Assembly (NCBI RefSeq): GCF_003063245.1
Contig: NZ_MUXE01000010.1
Location: 1-64,000 of the forward strand
Length of the DNA stretch: 64,000 nt
DNA from: Arcobacter caeni
GTDB taxonomy: Bacteria > Campylobacterota > Campylobacteria > Campylobacterales > Arcobacteraceae
Direction: 5' to 3'
Part shown: in pieces, positions 7,797 to 17,485 of the stretch
Layout of the letters: the number at the start of each line of letters is the position of its first letter
Position numbering within the stretch: the stretch's first letter is position 1
The notes under the pieces: model-generated
Seen by the model: the letters and a program-made list of their open reading frames with translations, nothing else
What the model was told of the DNA's origin: nothing
Databases searched by the model: none
Made by a program: the position numbers and the translations under genes

Positions 7797-9089
7797 TTAT
7801 TTCCTTACTATTGAGAATGTTAAATTGTTAATCTCATTGTGAGATTTTATATAATTATTTAAATCAGCTAATTCTAAATTTTGAATTTTTTCTAATTCTT
7901 TTTGTGAATAATTAGGCTCTAATCCTCTATAATATAAAGTAAAAGCACTATTTAGTCTTTGAGACAATATTTCACTTCTTAATGGTTCACTTCCAGTTAA
8001 AAAGTTTTTTGCTGCTATTAATTCGTCATTCGTTACACCATTTTTAACAAAATCTTCAATTAATTCACCAACTAATTTTTTAGCTTCATCTGCGGTTTCA
8101 TTTTTTGTTTGTAAATAACCGTTAAAATAAGAATGAGATTTATTTATAGAAATTGAACCATAAGCACTATAAGCTAATCCTCTTTTAACTCGTATTTCTT
8201 CCATAAGTCTTGAACCAAAACCAGAACCACCTAAAATAAATGAAGCAACTTTTGCTTTATAATTTTCTTCATCTTTAGAACTAATATTAAATGAACTTCC
8301 AAAATAAATATAAGCTTGTTGAGTATCTTTTATTAATACTTTTTCTTCTTTTTTAGAAGTAAAATTTACTTCTTCTAATTGAGCTTTTTTACCAACATTT
8401 AGTGTTTCTAAAAGAGGTTTTACTAATTTTTCAAACTCTTTTAATTCAAAATCTCCGCCTGCAACAATAATTAAATTTTCTAAACAAATAGTTTGAGTTA
8501 TAAAGTTTTCTATGTCCTTTAATTCTATTTTAGAAATAGATTCAATCGTTCCAGAAGCTGAATTTTCAAGAGCTGTTCCTTTAAAAAGTACTGATTTTAG
8601 TTGATTATTAGCAACATAATCAAAATCATTTTCTTTTCTTTTTAATGAACCTGTTTGCATAGTTTTTAATTTATCTAAAGTATCTTGTGTATAATTTGGA
8701 GATTTTAAAAGTGTTGTTAAAAGTTCAATTCCTTTTTTTGATTGCTCTTTTAAATTTGATAACTCAATAACAAAAGTTTCAAAACCATTTGAAGTAGCCA
8801 AAGAAATAGCATTTTCTTCTAATTCTTGAGCAAATTTAGTAGCTCCTAATTCTTTTGTTCCTTCATTTAAAAGTTTTGAAGAAAGACTTACTAAACCACT
8901 TTTATTTTTATCTTGAATATATCCTGAATTTTGAAAAACTAACTGAAGATTTAAAATCGGTAAAGCTTTTTGTTCTTCAAAAATTACAGGTATTTGAACA
9001 CCTTTTATATCAATATGCTTTATTGTAGCACTCATTAAACTTCCTTGTAATATTAAGAGAATAATTAAAAAATAATATTTTATTTTCAT
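7797..9089 (-). CDS. M16-family peptidase-like protein lacking the zinc-binding motif
   Basis: 430 residues with a signal peptide (about residues 1-20). The fold markers of M16 proteases are present: the C-terminal half has the arginine-tyrosine motif ([15 protein letters not shown]). In the N-terminal half, where HxxEH normally lies after the SG(L/V) turn, the sequence is [15 protein letters not shown], so the zinc ligands are gone. This pattern fits the non-catalytic partner of M16B heterodimers. It lies between mqnC and gltX on the same strand. Confidence 0.8.
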   Translation of the reverse strand: MKIKYYFLIILLILQGSLMSATIKHIDIKGVQIPVIFEEQKALPILNLQLVFQNSGYIQDKNKSGLVSLSSKLLNEGTKELGATKFAQELEENAISLATSNGFETFVIELSNLKEQSKKGIELLTTLLKSPNYTQDTLDKLKTMQTGSLKRKENDFDYVANNQLKSVLFKGTALENSASGTIESISKIELKDIENFITQTICLENLIIVAGGDFELKEFEKLVKPLLETLNVGKKAQLEEVNFTSKKEEKVLIKDTQQAYIYFGSSFNISSKDEENYKAKVASFILGGSGFGSRLMEEIRVKRGLAYSAYGSISINKSHSYFNGYLQTKNETADEAKKLVGELIEDFVKNGVTNDELIAAKNFLTGSEPLRSEILSQRLNSAFTLYYRGLEPNYSQKELEKIQNLELADLNNYIKSHNEINNLTFSIVRK

Positions 9090-9094
9090 TAGAT

Positions 9095-10168
9095 TTAGAA
9101 CCTTTCTAAAATCTCATAAGCTGTATTTCTTTTTGCAGGATTTTCGCCTATATCTTTTATAAGTCTAATCATTTCATCTTGATTCATTCTGTTTGATGCA
9201 CCTGCTGCTTTTACAACATTTTCTTCCATCATTGTACTTCCTAAATCATTTGCTCCAAATTTTAAAGCTAATTGTCCAACATAAGAACCTTGAGTTACCC
9301 ATGAACTTTGCATATTTTTAAAATTATCCAAATAAAGTCTTGCAACTGCTAATAATCTTAAATATCTATTTGAAGATTGTGGTTTAATATCTGGAATTTC
9401 TGCTTTTAATAAAGTATTGTTTCCTTGAAAAGACCACATAATAAAGGCTCTAAATCCACCTGTTTTATCTTGAAGATTTCTAAGTAATTCCCAATGCTCG
9501 ATAATTTCTTCATCAGTTTCAACTGTTCCAAACATCATTGTGGCTGTCGTTTTCATACCAATTGAATGAGCTAATTCATGAACTTCAATCCATTCAGCAC
9601 TATCCATTTTATTTGGTGCAATAATATCTCTTACTCTATCACTTAAAATTTCAGCACCAGCTCCTGGAACTGAACTTAGACCTTTTGCTTGAAGTCTTTT
9701 TAAAACTTCTAAAATAGAAATTTTTGAAATTTTTGAAATATACTTTATTTCAATTGCAGAAAATCCATGAATAGTTATTTGAGGATATTTATTATGAATA
9801 TGTTCAACTAATTCTTCATAATATTCAATTTTTAACTTTGGATGAACTCCACCTTGAAAAAGAATTTGAGTTCCACCAATTTCCAAAAGTTCATCTATTT
9901 TTTGATCAATTTCATCAAATTTTAAAACATAAGAATCTTCATCTTTCCCATGTCTAAAAAAGGCACAAAACTTACAATCAACCCAACAAACATTTGTATA
10001 ATTGATATTTCTATCAACAATAAAAGATGTTGTTTTATCAGGATGAAGTTCGGATTTTTTTTCACTTGCTAATATCCCAAGTTCTAATAATGAAGCATTT
10101 TTTATTAAATTAAGTGCATCACTATTTGTTAATCTCTTACTTTTATCAATATTCATTCTTTTAACCAT
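9095..10168 (-). CDS. mqnC: Cyclic dehypoxanthinyl futalosine synthase (radical SAM)
   Basis: 357 residues. The radical-SAM CxxxCxxC motif appears as CWVDCKFCAF near residue 60, followed by the MqnC/MqnE-type GGTQILFQGGVHP and a C-terminal NDLGSTMMEENV, typical of MqnC. The enzyme makes the spirocyclic intermediate of menaquinone in the futalosine pathway, the route used by Campylobacterota. Its start overlaps the bamA stop by one base. A second in-frame ATG lies five codons in (VKRMNIDKS), so the exact start is uncertain. Confidence 0.88.
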   Translation of the reverse strand: MVKRMNIDKSKRLTNSDALNLIKNASLLELGILASEKKSELHPDKTTSFIVDRNINYTNVCWVDCKFCAFFRHGKDEDSYVLKFDEIDQKIDELLEIGGTQILFQGGVHPKLKIEYYEELVEHIHNKYPQITIHGFSAIEIKYISKISKISILEVLKRLQAKGLSSVPGAGAEILSDRVRDIIAPNKMDSAEWIEVHELAHSIGMKTTATMMFGTVETDEEIIEHWELLRNLQDKTGGFRAFIMWSFQGNNTLLKAEIPDIKPQSSNRYLRLLAVARLYLDNFKNMQSSWVTQGSYVGQLALKFGANDLGSTMMEENVVKAAGASNRMNQDEMIRLIKDIGENPAKRNTAYEILERF

Positions 10169-12441
10169 TAAAAACTAGAACCTAAAGAGAACTCAAATGA
10201 AGATGTTTGATCACCTGGTTCATTATCAAGAGCTTTTGCAAATATTAACTGTAAAGGTCCCATAGGTGAAATCCACTCAAGTAAAGCTCCTGTTCCAGAT
10301 CTTTTAATATCACCAAAAGAGTCTTGACCAATCATTCCATAATCATAGAATACTCCCCATCTCATTTTTGCACTTGGAATTAAAGGAAAACTCATTTCAG
10401 CTGAATTTGCCCATAAATTTTTATATGGATCTGTTTTATAACCTGTTTCATTTTGAGGGAATGCATAAGATTTATATCCTCTTAGAGTTTTTGCACCTCC
10501 AAGATATAAAGAATCTCCTTGATTAATTTGTCCATTATCAACTAAAATTTTCATTTGTGTTTTAAGTCTTAAAACCCAATCTAATTCTGCTAAATCTTCA
10601 AGTGAATAGAAATATTTTCCATAAGTAGTTGATTTTAAATATTTAGAATCTCCACCAACACCTGCATATTCAAGTGATGTTCCAAGTTTCATACCTTCTC
10701 TTGGAAAGTAGAAATCATCTGTATTATCAAAATTTAAATATGGAGTAATTGAACTTGAAATATAATCTTGAGATTCATAAATTTCTTTTGTTCTATCTCT
10801 TGTTGCTAAAAAATCTGAAGAATAATCATAATCTTCACTTACAAAATCTAGTCTATATCTAGCTCCTGCATATAAATCTCTAACTAATTGTTTTCCAATA
10901 GCAACAGAGAAACCTTTTGTATCTATATTTGAATCATATTTATCTCTATTAATTTCAGCTTTTGTACTATGAACTTCAACTTCACCATTATAATCACTAT
11001 CATTAATAGCTGGATTTTTTAAACTTAACTCAAATCTATTACTTCTTGCAGATAAATCAGCACTTAAACCTAATCCTAGACCTGAACCAAACATGTTAAC
11101 TTCAGTAATAGATCCATTTACCATCATTTTATCGTAAGAACCATATCCTCCACCTAACATTAATGAACCAGTTGCTGCTTCTGTAACTTTTACAACAATA
11201 TCAAGTTTTTCGTCACTAACTCTTTTTTCTTCAATATTAACACTTTCAAAGAATCTTGATCTTTTTAATTTATTAGTTGAACTTTTGAAATCAGTTAGAT
11301 TATATAAATCTCCAGGAGCTAAATAAACATCTCTTCTTACAACTCTATCAAGAGTTTTTGTATTTCCAGATATTTTTACATCATTTATATAAACTTTTTT
11401 ACCTGGAATTACATTATAAACAACATCAACTTTTTGATTTTTTTCATCTTTTATTAAATCAAATTTAACATCAACAAAAGCATAACCTTTATCAGCTACT
11501 TGAGTTCTTATGTACTCTTGATCTTGTCTTAGTTTTTTTATATTAAATGTATTTCCAACAATTAATTTTAATTTAGGATAAATAGTTTGTGGATCAACAA
11601 TAGAAGAATCTAAATATATTTTTATACCACTAGTAGTATATTTTTCACCCTCAGCTATAAAAAAATCTAATTTTGCTTGATTTGATGCAAAATCTATATC
11701 TAAAAAGGGTTCTTTTACTTGTGCATCTAAATAACCTTTTTCATAATATAATTCATTAATTCTTTTTGCATCATATTTTAATTGATCAATTTTTACTTCA
11801 CCATCATTTTGCCCAAACCACCAAGAAGCAAACTCTATTTCTTTATTAGCAGTTACATGATCAAAATCATCTTGTTCTAATTTATTTGCACCATGATAAT
11901 TTGCTTTTTTAATGATTATTTCATCACCTTTATTTACATTAAAAGTAACTTTTAAAGATTGGTCATTGATTCTTTCAATTTCAGTTTCTACAACAGAATT
12001 TATAAATCCTTCACTAGCTAGCATACTAAGAAGCTTTTCTTTTGCTTCTTTTACTCTTTTTTCAGTATACATAGCACCTTTTTTTAAATTTATGGCACTT
12101 CTAACAGCATCCAAATCTTCAGGTCTTGATTTATAACCTTTTATATCAACATTTGAAATAGAAGGTTTTTCTTTAAATATAAATTTCAAAATACCATTTT
12201 CACTTGAAACTGCAATATCATCAAAATAACCATACTTATAAAACTTAAGTACAGCATCATTTAACTTATCTTTATTTAGTTCTTCACCAACTTTCATTGA
12301 CAAAGTTTCATTTAAAATTTCCGGAGATAACTTATTTACATCTTTATATTCTATTGATTTTATTGTATCTGCGCTTAGTGCTGCTGCACAAGCTAAAGAA
12401 AATAGTACGACTTTATTTTTCACAACTGTCCTTAATTTCAT
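10168..12441 (-). CDS. bamA: Outer-membrane protein assembly factor BamA
   Basis: 757 residues with a signal peptide (about 1-23), five POTRA-type repeats over roughly residues 24-420, and a C-terminal 16-stranded barrel ending in phenylalanine (FSLGSSF). RGYKSYAFP is the conserved VRGF-like loop motif, and GGGYGSYD fits the barrel start. BamA inserts beta-barrel proteins into the outer membrane and is essential. Upstream is tyrA on the opposite strand; downstream mqnC follows directly. Confidence 0.93.
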   Translation of the reverse strand: MKLRTVVKNKVVLFSLACAAALSADTIKSIEYKDVNKLSPEILNETLSMKVGEELNKDKLNDAVLKFYKYGYFDDIAVSSENGILKFIFKEKPSISNVDIKGYKSRPEDLDAVRSAINLKKGAMYTEKRVKEAKEKLLSMLASEGFINSVVETEIERINDQSLKVTFNVNKGDEIIIKKANYHGANKLEQDDFDHVTANKEIEFASWWFGQNDGEVKIDQLKYDAKRINELYYEKGYLDAQVKEPFLDIDFASNQAKLDFFIAEGEKYTTSGIKIYLDSSIVDPQTIYPKLKLIVGNTFNIKKLRQDQEYIRTQVADKGYAFVDVKFDLIKDEKNQKVDVVYNVIPGKKVYINDVKISGNTKTLDRVVRRDVYLAPGDLYNLTDFKSSTNKLKRSRFFESVNIEEKRVSDEKLDIVVKVTEAATGSLMLGGGYGSYDKMMVNGSITEVNMFGSGLGLGLSADLSARSNRFELSLKNPAINDSDYNGEVEVHSTKAEINRDKYDSNIDTKGFSVAIGKQLVRDLYAGARYRLDFVSEDYDYSSDFLATRDRTKEIYESQDYISSSITPYLNFDNTDDFYFPREGMKLGTSLEYAGVGGDSKYLKSTTYGKYFYSLEDLAELDWVLRLKTQMKILVDNGQINQGDSLYLGGAKTLRGYKSYAFPQNETGYKTDPYKNLWANSAEMSFPLIPSAKMRWGVFYDYGMIGQDSFGDIKRSGTGALLEWISPMGPLQLIFAKALDNEPGDQTSSFEFSLGSSF

Positions 12442-12487
12442 TATAGGTCAATAATATAGCTAAATATAGTTTATATAAATATTAAGA

Positions 12488-12493
12488 TATAAT
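12488..12493 (+). promoter_or_regulatory. -10 box of tyrA
   Basis: TATAAT lies about 31 bases before the TTG start of tyrA, in the short divergent gap between bamA and tyrA. An AGAAGGG ribosome-binding site at about 12510-12516 then precedes the start codon. No clear -35 box is visible, as is usual in this phylum. Confidence 0.5.
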
Positions 12494-12523
12494 TTTATTT
12501 CAAATTATTAGAAGGGTTATATT

Positions 12524-13354
12524 TTGAATATAGGAATTATTGGTTTAGGACTAATGGGTGGTTCTTTAGCAAAAGCTGTAAAAAGATATGGAATTGCTAA
12601 CAAAGTTTATGGTTTTACAAATAGTGAAAAAAATAAAAAAGATATTTTAGATTTAAATTTAGTTGATGAATTGGTAGATTTAGAAACACTAAAAAAAGTT
12701 TCAGATGTTATTATATTGGCAATTCCTGTTGATGCAATAATTGGAATGTTTCCAGATTTTTTAGATATAAACGAAAATACAACTATAATTGATATGGGTT
12801 CTACAAAAGAATATATTGTAAAAAGTATTCCAAAAAAAATTAGACAAAATTTTATAGCTGCTCATCCAATGACTGGAACTGAAAAATCAGGTCCAAAAGC
12901 TGCTATTGATGATTTATATGAGGGAAAAACAGTTGTTTTTTGTGATTTAGAAGACAATGGCAATTTACATGTAAATAAAGCTTTTAAAATTTTCCAAGCA
13001 ATTGGAATGAGAATAGTTGTAATGGATAGTAATCAACATGATATTCATGCATGTTTTATGTCACATTTACCTCATATTTTATCTTTTTCTTTGGCAAATA
13101 CAGTTATGAGTCATGAAGATCCAAAATCAATTATAGCCCTTGCTGCTGGTGGATTTAAAGATATGAGTAGAATTGCAAAATCAAGCCCTAGAATGTGGGG
13201 AGATATTTTTAAACAAAATAAAAAAAATCTTTTAGCTTCTATTGATTTATTTGAGAATCAACTTCAAAATGCAAAAAAAATGCTTGAAGAAGATAATTAC
13301 GAATTATTAGAAGAGTGGATGAAAAAAGCAAACACTCTTCATGAGATACTATAA
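12524..13354 (+). CDS. tyrA: Prephenate dehydrogenase
   Basis: 276 residues. The N-terminal Rossmann motif GLGLMGGSLA (residues 7-16) binds NAD(P), and AHPMTGTEKSGP (about 122-133) and FMSHLPH are prephenate-dehydrogenase signatures. It converts prephenate to 4-hydroxyphenylpyruvate for tyrosine synthesis. The start is TTG, supported by a strong AGAAGGG site. The gene ends in a hairpin that overlaps its stop codon and faces the convergent folP. Confidence 0.9.
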   Translation: MNIGIIGLGLMGGSLAKAVKRYGIANKVYGFTNSEKNKKDILDLNLVDELVDLETLKKVSDVIILAIPVDAIIGMFPDFLDINENTTIIDMGSTKEYIVKSIPKKIRQNFIAAHPMTGTEKSGPKAAIDDLYEGKTVVFCDLEDNGNLHVNKAFKIFQAIGMRIVVMDSNQHDIHACFMSHLPHILSFSLANTVMSHEDPKSIIALAAGGFKDMSRIAKSSPRMWGDIFKQNKKNLLASIDLFENQLQNAKKMLEEDNYELLEEWMKKANTLHEIL

Positions 13355-13370
13355 ATATAGTATCTCTTTT
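13343..13370. terminator. Terminator overlapping the tyrA stop codon
   Basis: GAGATACTAT (13343-13352) pairs perfectly with ATAGTATCTC (13357-13366) across AAAT, followed by TTTTAG. The tyrA TAA lies inside the hairpin. It may also end folP transcripts from the other strand, whose stop is at 13369. Confidence 0.7.
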
Positions 13371-14508
13371 AGTTTATACTGTTAATTGCTTCAAAAACTT
13401 TTATTGCTTGATAGTGTTCTTTTACATCATGGCATCTAATAATTGAAGCACCATTTTTTATTGATTGCAAATGAATAGCTAAAGTTCCAGAAAGTCTATC
13501 TTCTATTGAAGTTGGGATTATTTCATTTATCATTGATTTTCTACTTGCACCTATTAATAATTCATATCCAAAATGTTTAAAATGTTCTAGATTTTTTAAT
13601 AATAAAAGATTATGTTCCAAAGTTTTTCCAAATCCAATTCCAACATCTAAAACAATATCTTTTATTCCAAAACTTTGAGCTTTTTGTATTTGGTTCTTAA
13701 AATATTCATTTATTTCTAAAATCACATTTTCATAAAAAGGTTCTTTTTGCATGGTTTGTGGATTATTTTGCATATGCATTATCACAACTTGTGCATTATA
13801 TTTTGAAGCTATTTTGCAAACTTCATCATTTTGTAATCCTGTAATATCATTTATAATTTTAAAACCTTTATTTAAAACATAATCAATTACTTTTGGAGAA
13901 TAAGAATCTATTGAAAAATCAACTTTTTCATAGTATTTGTTTTTATAAATAGTGTCAACTATATCTTTTATTCTTAATAACTCAATATTTTCATCAACTG
14001 CAATACTTCCAGGTTTTGAAGAAACAGCACCAATATCAATAATGTTTGCACCATCTTCAATCATTTTTTCAATTAGAAAAGAAGCTTGAGAATTATCAAA
14101 TCTACTATTTTTAAAAAATGAGTCTTCATTTGCATTTAAAACACCCATAATTTTTGTTTTGTAGTTTTGCTCTTTTACATAATCTTTTAAAGATTTAGCC
14201 AACTCTTTTAAACCAAAAGGCTGAGCTAACTCTTTTCTAGCTAATGTTTCAAAATGTTTTGTAGTTCCTATTAATACAGCATCTACATATTTATCTTGAG
14301 CAATTATTACACCACTTGGAACTGCTAACTCAGCTCCAATTGATAAGGCATCTTGTTTTAAAATATTTGCAGCACCAACATGCATATTTTTTATATATAA
14401 AGTATGAAGTTTTGATTTTTTTGAAAGAATTGAAATTCCTCCACTATCACAACCTAAACTCTCATAAAACTTCTTTGTGTCACTTATTGATATTTTATAT
14501 GTTTGCAT
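13369..14508 (-). CDS. folP: Dihydropteroate synthase
   Basis: 379 residues, about 100 longer at the N-terminus than the E. coli enzyme, as in Helicobacter FolP. The catalytic domain starts near residue 140 with MGVLNANEDSFF (normally MGILNVTPDSF) and contains IDIGAVSSKPG, NDITG, DVGIGFGK and a C-terminal IGASRKS. It joins pABA to the pterin pyrophosphate in folate synthesis. The altered loop ANEDSF and the N-terminal extension are lineage-typical. Transcribed after holB with a small gap. Confidence 0.88.
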   Translation of the reverse strand: MQTYKISISDTKKFYESLGCDSGGISILSKKSKLHTLYIKNMHVGAANILKQDALSIGAELAVPSGVIIAQDKYVDAVLIGTTKHFETLARKELAQPFGLKELAKSLKDYVKEQNYKTKIMGVLNANEDSFFKNSRFDNSQASFLIEKMIEDGANIIDIGAVSSKPGSIAVDENIELLRIKDIVDTIYKNKYYEKVDFSIDSYSPKVIDYVLNKGFKIINDITGLQNDEVCKIASKYNAQVVIMHMQNNPQTMQKEPFYENVILEINEYFKNQIQKAQSFGIKDIVLDVGIGFGKTLEHNLLLLKNLEHFKHFGYELLIGASRKSMINEIIPTSIEDRLSGTLAIHLQSIKNGASIIRCHDVKEHYQAIKVFEAINSIN

Positions 14509-14519
14509 ATAAAACCTTT

Positions 14520-15149
14520 TTAATGTTTATTTTTTTGATTTGCAATTGATAAAAGTAGGGTAGTTATTACATTTATTGGTCTTGAATTTAATTCAATTAG
14601 TTTTATTGATTTTGAAAAGAAATCAAGTTCTTTGTGAGATAATTTGATTTTTTGTTTATTTACTTTTATTAAAATTGTTTCAACAATCTCTTTTGCTTCA
14701 CTTTTAGAAATTTTCTGATTCTCTTTTAAAAAATTATAAATATCTTTTAAATCTAATTTATTTAAATCTAATATTGATTCTTTTTTTAAGATAGATTTTT
14801 TAAGATTTTTGTATGCCAATCTTGAATAAATTGTTGGAAGTAAAGATGATTTTGAATTTGTAATAATTATAAATATAACATTTTTAGGAGGTTCTTCTAA
14901 TATTTTTAATAAAGAGTTTTGAGCCTCTTTTCTAAAAGTTGTTCCACATAAAAAAATATATTTCTTTTCACTTGTTGCAATATAAGCTTCTTTAATAGCT
15001 AAAGTTGCTTGAAGTAATAAAAACTCTTCTTTTTCTTCATTTTTAATAATTCTTGTCGAGTGCGCAGGATAATTTGGTAATAACTCACTTAAAGTTGTTT
15101 CAATATCATTAACTATTAAAATAGTTGAATAATCTATAAAATTCATCAA
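14520..15149 (-). CDS. holB: DNA polymerase III delta' subunit (short form)
   Basis: 209 residues. The central part has FLCGTTFRKEAQNSLLKILEEPPKNVIFIIITNSKSSLLPTIYSR, the clamp-loader pattern (SLLKxLEEPP, then LLPTIxSR). It belongs to the clamp-loading machinery at the replication fork. It lacks the N-terminal Walker A of the gamma/tau subunit and is much shorter than the E. coli delta', as usual in this phylum. It follows hobA with a gap of one base, a replication pair also adjacent in Helicobacter. Confidence 0.82.
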   Translation of the reverse strand: MMNFIDYSTILIVNDIETTLSELLPNYPAHSTRIIKNEEKEEFLLLQATLAIKEAYIATSEKKYIFLCGTTFRKEAQNSLLKILEEPPKNVIFIIITNSKSSLLPTIYSRLAYKNLKKSILKKESILDLNKLDLKDIYNFLKENQKISKSEAKEIVETILIKVNKQKIKLSHKELDFFSKSIKLIELNSRPINVITTLLLSIANQKNKH

Positions 15150-15150
15150 A

Positions 15151-15702
15151 TTAATTTTCTACATTTATTTCAGCAAATAAAGAAGCACTTACTGATTTAT
15201 TATATAATCTAAACATTTGTAAAAGTTTCATATCTAAAGCTTCATCACTTGATTTTAGATTAAAAGCATCTTGTTTTTCTTCATCAAATAGCCATAAAAA
15301 AGAGTTTTTAGATACTTTTGGGATAACTGCTCTTACATCTTGACTTCTTCCAATATACCAAAAACAATATCCATTTGGAAAAGAAATACTTAACATATCT
15401 TTTATATATGAAATATCTTCATCAGATTTAATAGTATCAATATATCTATAAAATGATTTAAAATCATAATATGGTAAAAAAGGTCTATTTAATTTTGTAG
15501 AATTTATATTTCCCAAAATATATTCTAAGAACCATTCTCTTTCTTTGTCAGTTACTACAATTATTGAAAAACCTCTTTCTAGAAGATTATGAATATTTTT
15601 AGACACCAACGGTGTCCATTCATATTTTTTTTCTTCCAACCAAGGAGATATTAATCTATCTTCCCTAATTGTGTCGACAGTCCAATTTAAAAATTCTTGC
15701 AC
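15151..15702 (-). CDS. hobA: HobA, DnaA-binding replication initiation protein
   Basis: 183 residues, starting MQEFLNWTVDTIREDR and containing GYCFWYIGRSQDVRAVIP. It matches the HobA family, found only in Campylobacterota, a structural homologue of DiaA (SIS fold) that binds domains I-II of DnaA and promotes its assembly at oriC. The gene order rppH-lysC-hobA-holB-folP is the one known in H. pylori, which strongly supports the call. Confidence 0.9.
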   Translation of the reverse strand: MQEFLNWTVDTIREDRLISPWLEEKKYEWTPLVSKNIHNLLERGFSIIVVTDKEREWFLEYILGNINSTKLNRPFLPYYDFKSFYRYIDTIKSDEDISYIKDMLSISFPNGYCFWYIGRSQDVRAVIPKVSKNSFLWLFDEEKQDAFNLKSSDEALDMKLLQMFRLYNKSVSASLFAEINVEN

Positions 15703-15704
15703 TA

Positions 15705-16916
15705 CTATTTATCCAAATTATAAGCATCATGTAATGCTCGTACGGCTAATTCTGCGTATTTTAAATCAATAATCATAGAAATTTTGATTTCACTTGTTGA
15801 AATAATTCTAATATTAATATTTTCATTAGCAAGTGCTGTGAAAGCTTTTGATGCAACTCCTGTATGAGACTTCATACCAACACCAACAATTGATACTTTA
15901 CAAATAGCTTCATTATAATCAATTTTTTCAGCTTGAGTTTTAAACTTTTCCATAACATTTTTACAAATTAACAAATCTGTTGTTGGAATAGTAAAATCTA
16001 AATCTGTTTTACCATCAACACCAACTGTTTGAACAATCATATCAACATTTATATTTGCATCTGCAAGTGAAGTAAAAATTGAAGCTGCAATTCCTGGTTT
16101 ATCAGTAACTCCATACATTCCAACTCTGATTTGATTTTTATCTAAAGCAATTCCACTTACAATTGGTTTTTCCATAATATTTTCTTCCTTTGTTATTAAT
16201 GTACCTTCAACTTCTGGCGTAAAGCTGCTTCTTGATACTAAATTTACATTTAATTTTTTTGCCATTTCTACTGATCTATTTTGTAAAACTTTTGCACCTA
16301 AAGATGCTAATTCTAACATTTCATCATAAGAAATCATTTCTAATTTTTTTGCTTTTGGTTCAATTCTAGGGTCTGTTGTATAAATACCATCAACATCTGT
16401 ATAAATCTCACAAACATCTGCTTCAATAGCACCTGCAATTGCAACAGCTGTTAAATCACTTCCACCACGACCAAGAGTTGAAACTCTTAATGTATCTTGT
16501 GCCACGCCTTGAAAACCAGCAACAACAATAATATTTCCTTCTTTTATTGCTTCTTTCATTTGTGTTGTATCAATTGATTCAATTCTTGCTTTTGTGTGAG
16601 CATTATCTGTAATGATTCCAGCTTGTCTTCCACTCATTGACATGGCTTTATAACCCATTTCATTTAAAGCAATTGATAAAAGTGCAGAAGTTACTCTCTC
16701 ACCAGAACTTAAAAGCATATCAATTTCATCTGCTTTAGGAGTTTTTGAATAATATTCAGCATATTCTATTAATTTATTAGTTTCTCCACTCATCGCAGAT
16801 ACAACAGCAATAACATCATGACCTTCGTCTTTTATTTTTTTAATGATATTTGCAACATTTTGAATTCTATCAAGTGTACCAACACTTGTTCCACCAAACT
16901 TAAGTACTTTTAACAT
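15705..16916 (-). CDS. lysC: Aspartate kinase
   Basis: 403 residues. It begins LKVLKFGGTSVGT, the aspartokinase signature, with GRGGSDLTAVA as the substrate-binding loop, then two ACT domains in the C-terminal third (KPGIAASIFTSLADANINVDMIVQ and the second at about 340-400) that sense lysine. It phosphorylates aspartate as the first step to lysine, methionine and threonine. Set tightly before hobA and after rppH on the same strand. Confidence 0.93.
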   Translation of the reverse strand: MLKVLKFGGTSVGTLDRIQNVANIIKKIKDEGHDVIAVVSAMSGETNKLIEYAEYYSKTPKADEIDMLLSSGERVTSALLSIALNEMGYKAMSMSGRQAGIITDNAHTKARIESIDTTQMKEAIKEGNIIVVAGFQGVAQDTLRVSTLGRGGSDLTAVAIAGAIEADVCEIYTDVDGIYTTDPRIEPKAKKLEMISYDEMLELASLGAKVLQNRSVEMAKKLNVNLVSRSSFTPEVEGTLITKEENIMEKPIVSGIALDKNQIRVGMYGVTDKPGIAASIFTSLADANINVDMIVQTVGVDGKTDLDFTIPTTDLLICKNVMEKFKTQAEKIDYNEAICKVSIVGVGMKSHTGVASKAFTALANENINIRIISTSEIKISMIIDLKYAELAVRALHDAYNLDK

Positions 16917-16932
16917 CTAATTTTTATCCTTT

Positions 16933-17430
16933 TTAAATATAACCCTCAGTTTTAAAATAATGTAGAACTTGTTTATAAACAGTTCTTTTAAAAAAAGTTA
17001 TATAATCATAAATATTTTTAGTAGGCACGAATTTATATTCGCTAAATTCAGGAATTTCTGTATTAATATTTATTTTAGCGCCTTTTTTCAGTTTCACTAA
17101 ATAATATTTTTGTCTTTGTCCATCGTAAGGATACATCCTTTTTGCAATAGCTGCTGGAAATTCATAAGATACCCAACTTGGGTATTCAGCTATAATTTCA
17201 ACATCTCTTGTTCCGATTTCTTCTTCTAATTCTCTAAATAATGCTTCTTTTGATGATTCTCCCTCATCAATACCACCTTGAGGAAATTGCCAAGCATTCT
17301 CCACATCAGTTCTTGAAGCTATAAATATTTCGCATATATGAGGATATTTTGCTGATAGTACAATTGCTGCTACATTAGGTCTAAATTTTTTTTTCTCGTT
17401 GTTAATTGTGATTTCATTTTTATCAGTCAT
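16933..17430 (-). CDS. rppH: RNA pyrophosphohydrolase (Nudix)
   Basis: 165 residues. The Nudix box GGIDEGESSKEALFRELEEEIG (about residues 52-73) has all catalytic glutamates. RFRPNVAAIVL at the start and WQFPQGGID are RppH features. The enzyme strips pyrophosphate from the 5' ends of mRNA and so triggers decay. Transcribed divergently from hemW; the shared 55-base gap must hold both promoters. Confidence 0.9.
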   Translation of the reverse strand: MTDKNEITINNEKKKFRPNVAAIVLSAKYPHICEIFIASRTDVENAWQFPQGGIDEGESSKEALFRELEEEIGTRDVEIIAEYPSWVSYEFPAAIAKRMYPYDGQRQKYYLVKLKKGAKININTEIPEFSEYKFVPTKNIYDYITFFKRTVYKQVLHYFKTEGYI

Positions 17431-17485
17431 AAATATATATTCCCTTATAATTAGCCAGATATTTTACAAAAACTAGGATTAAAAA

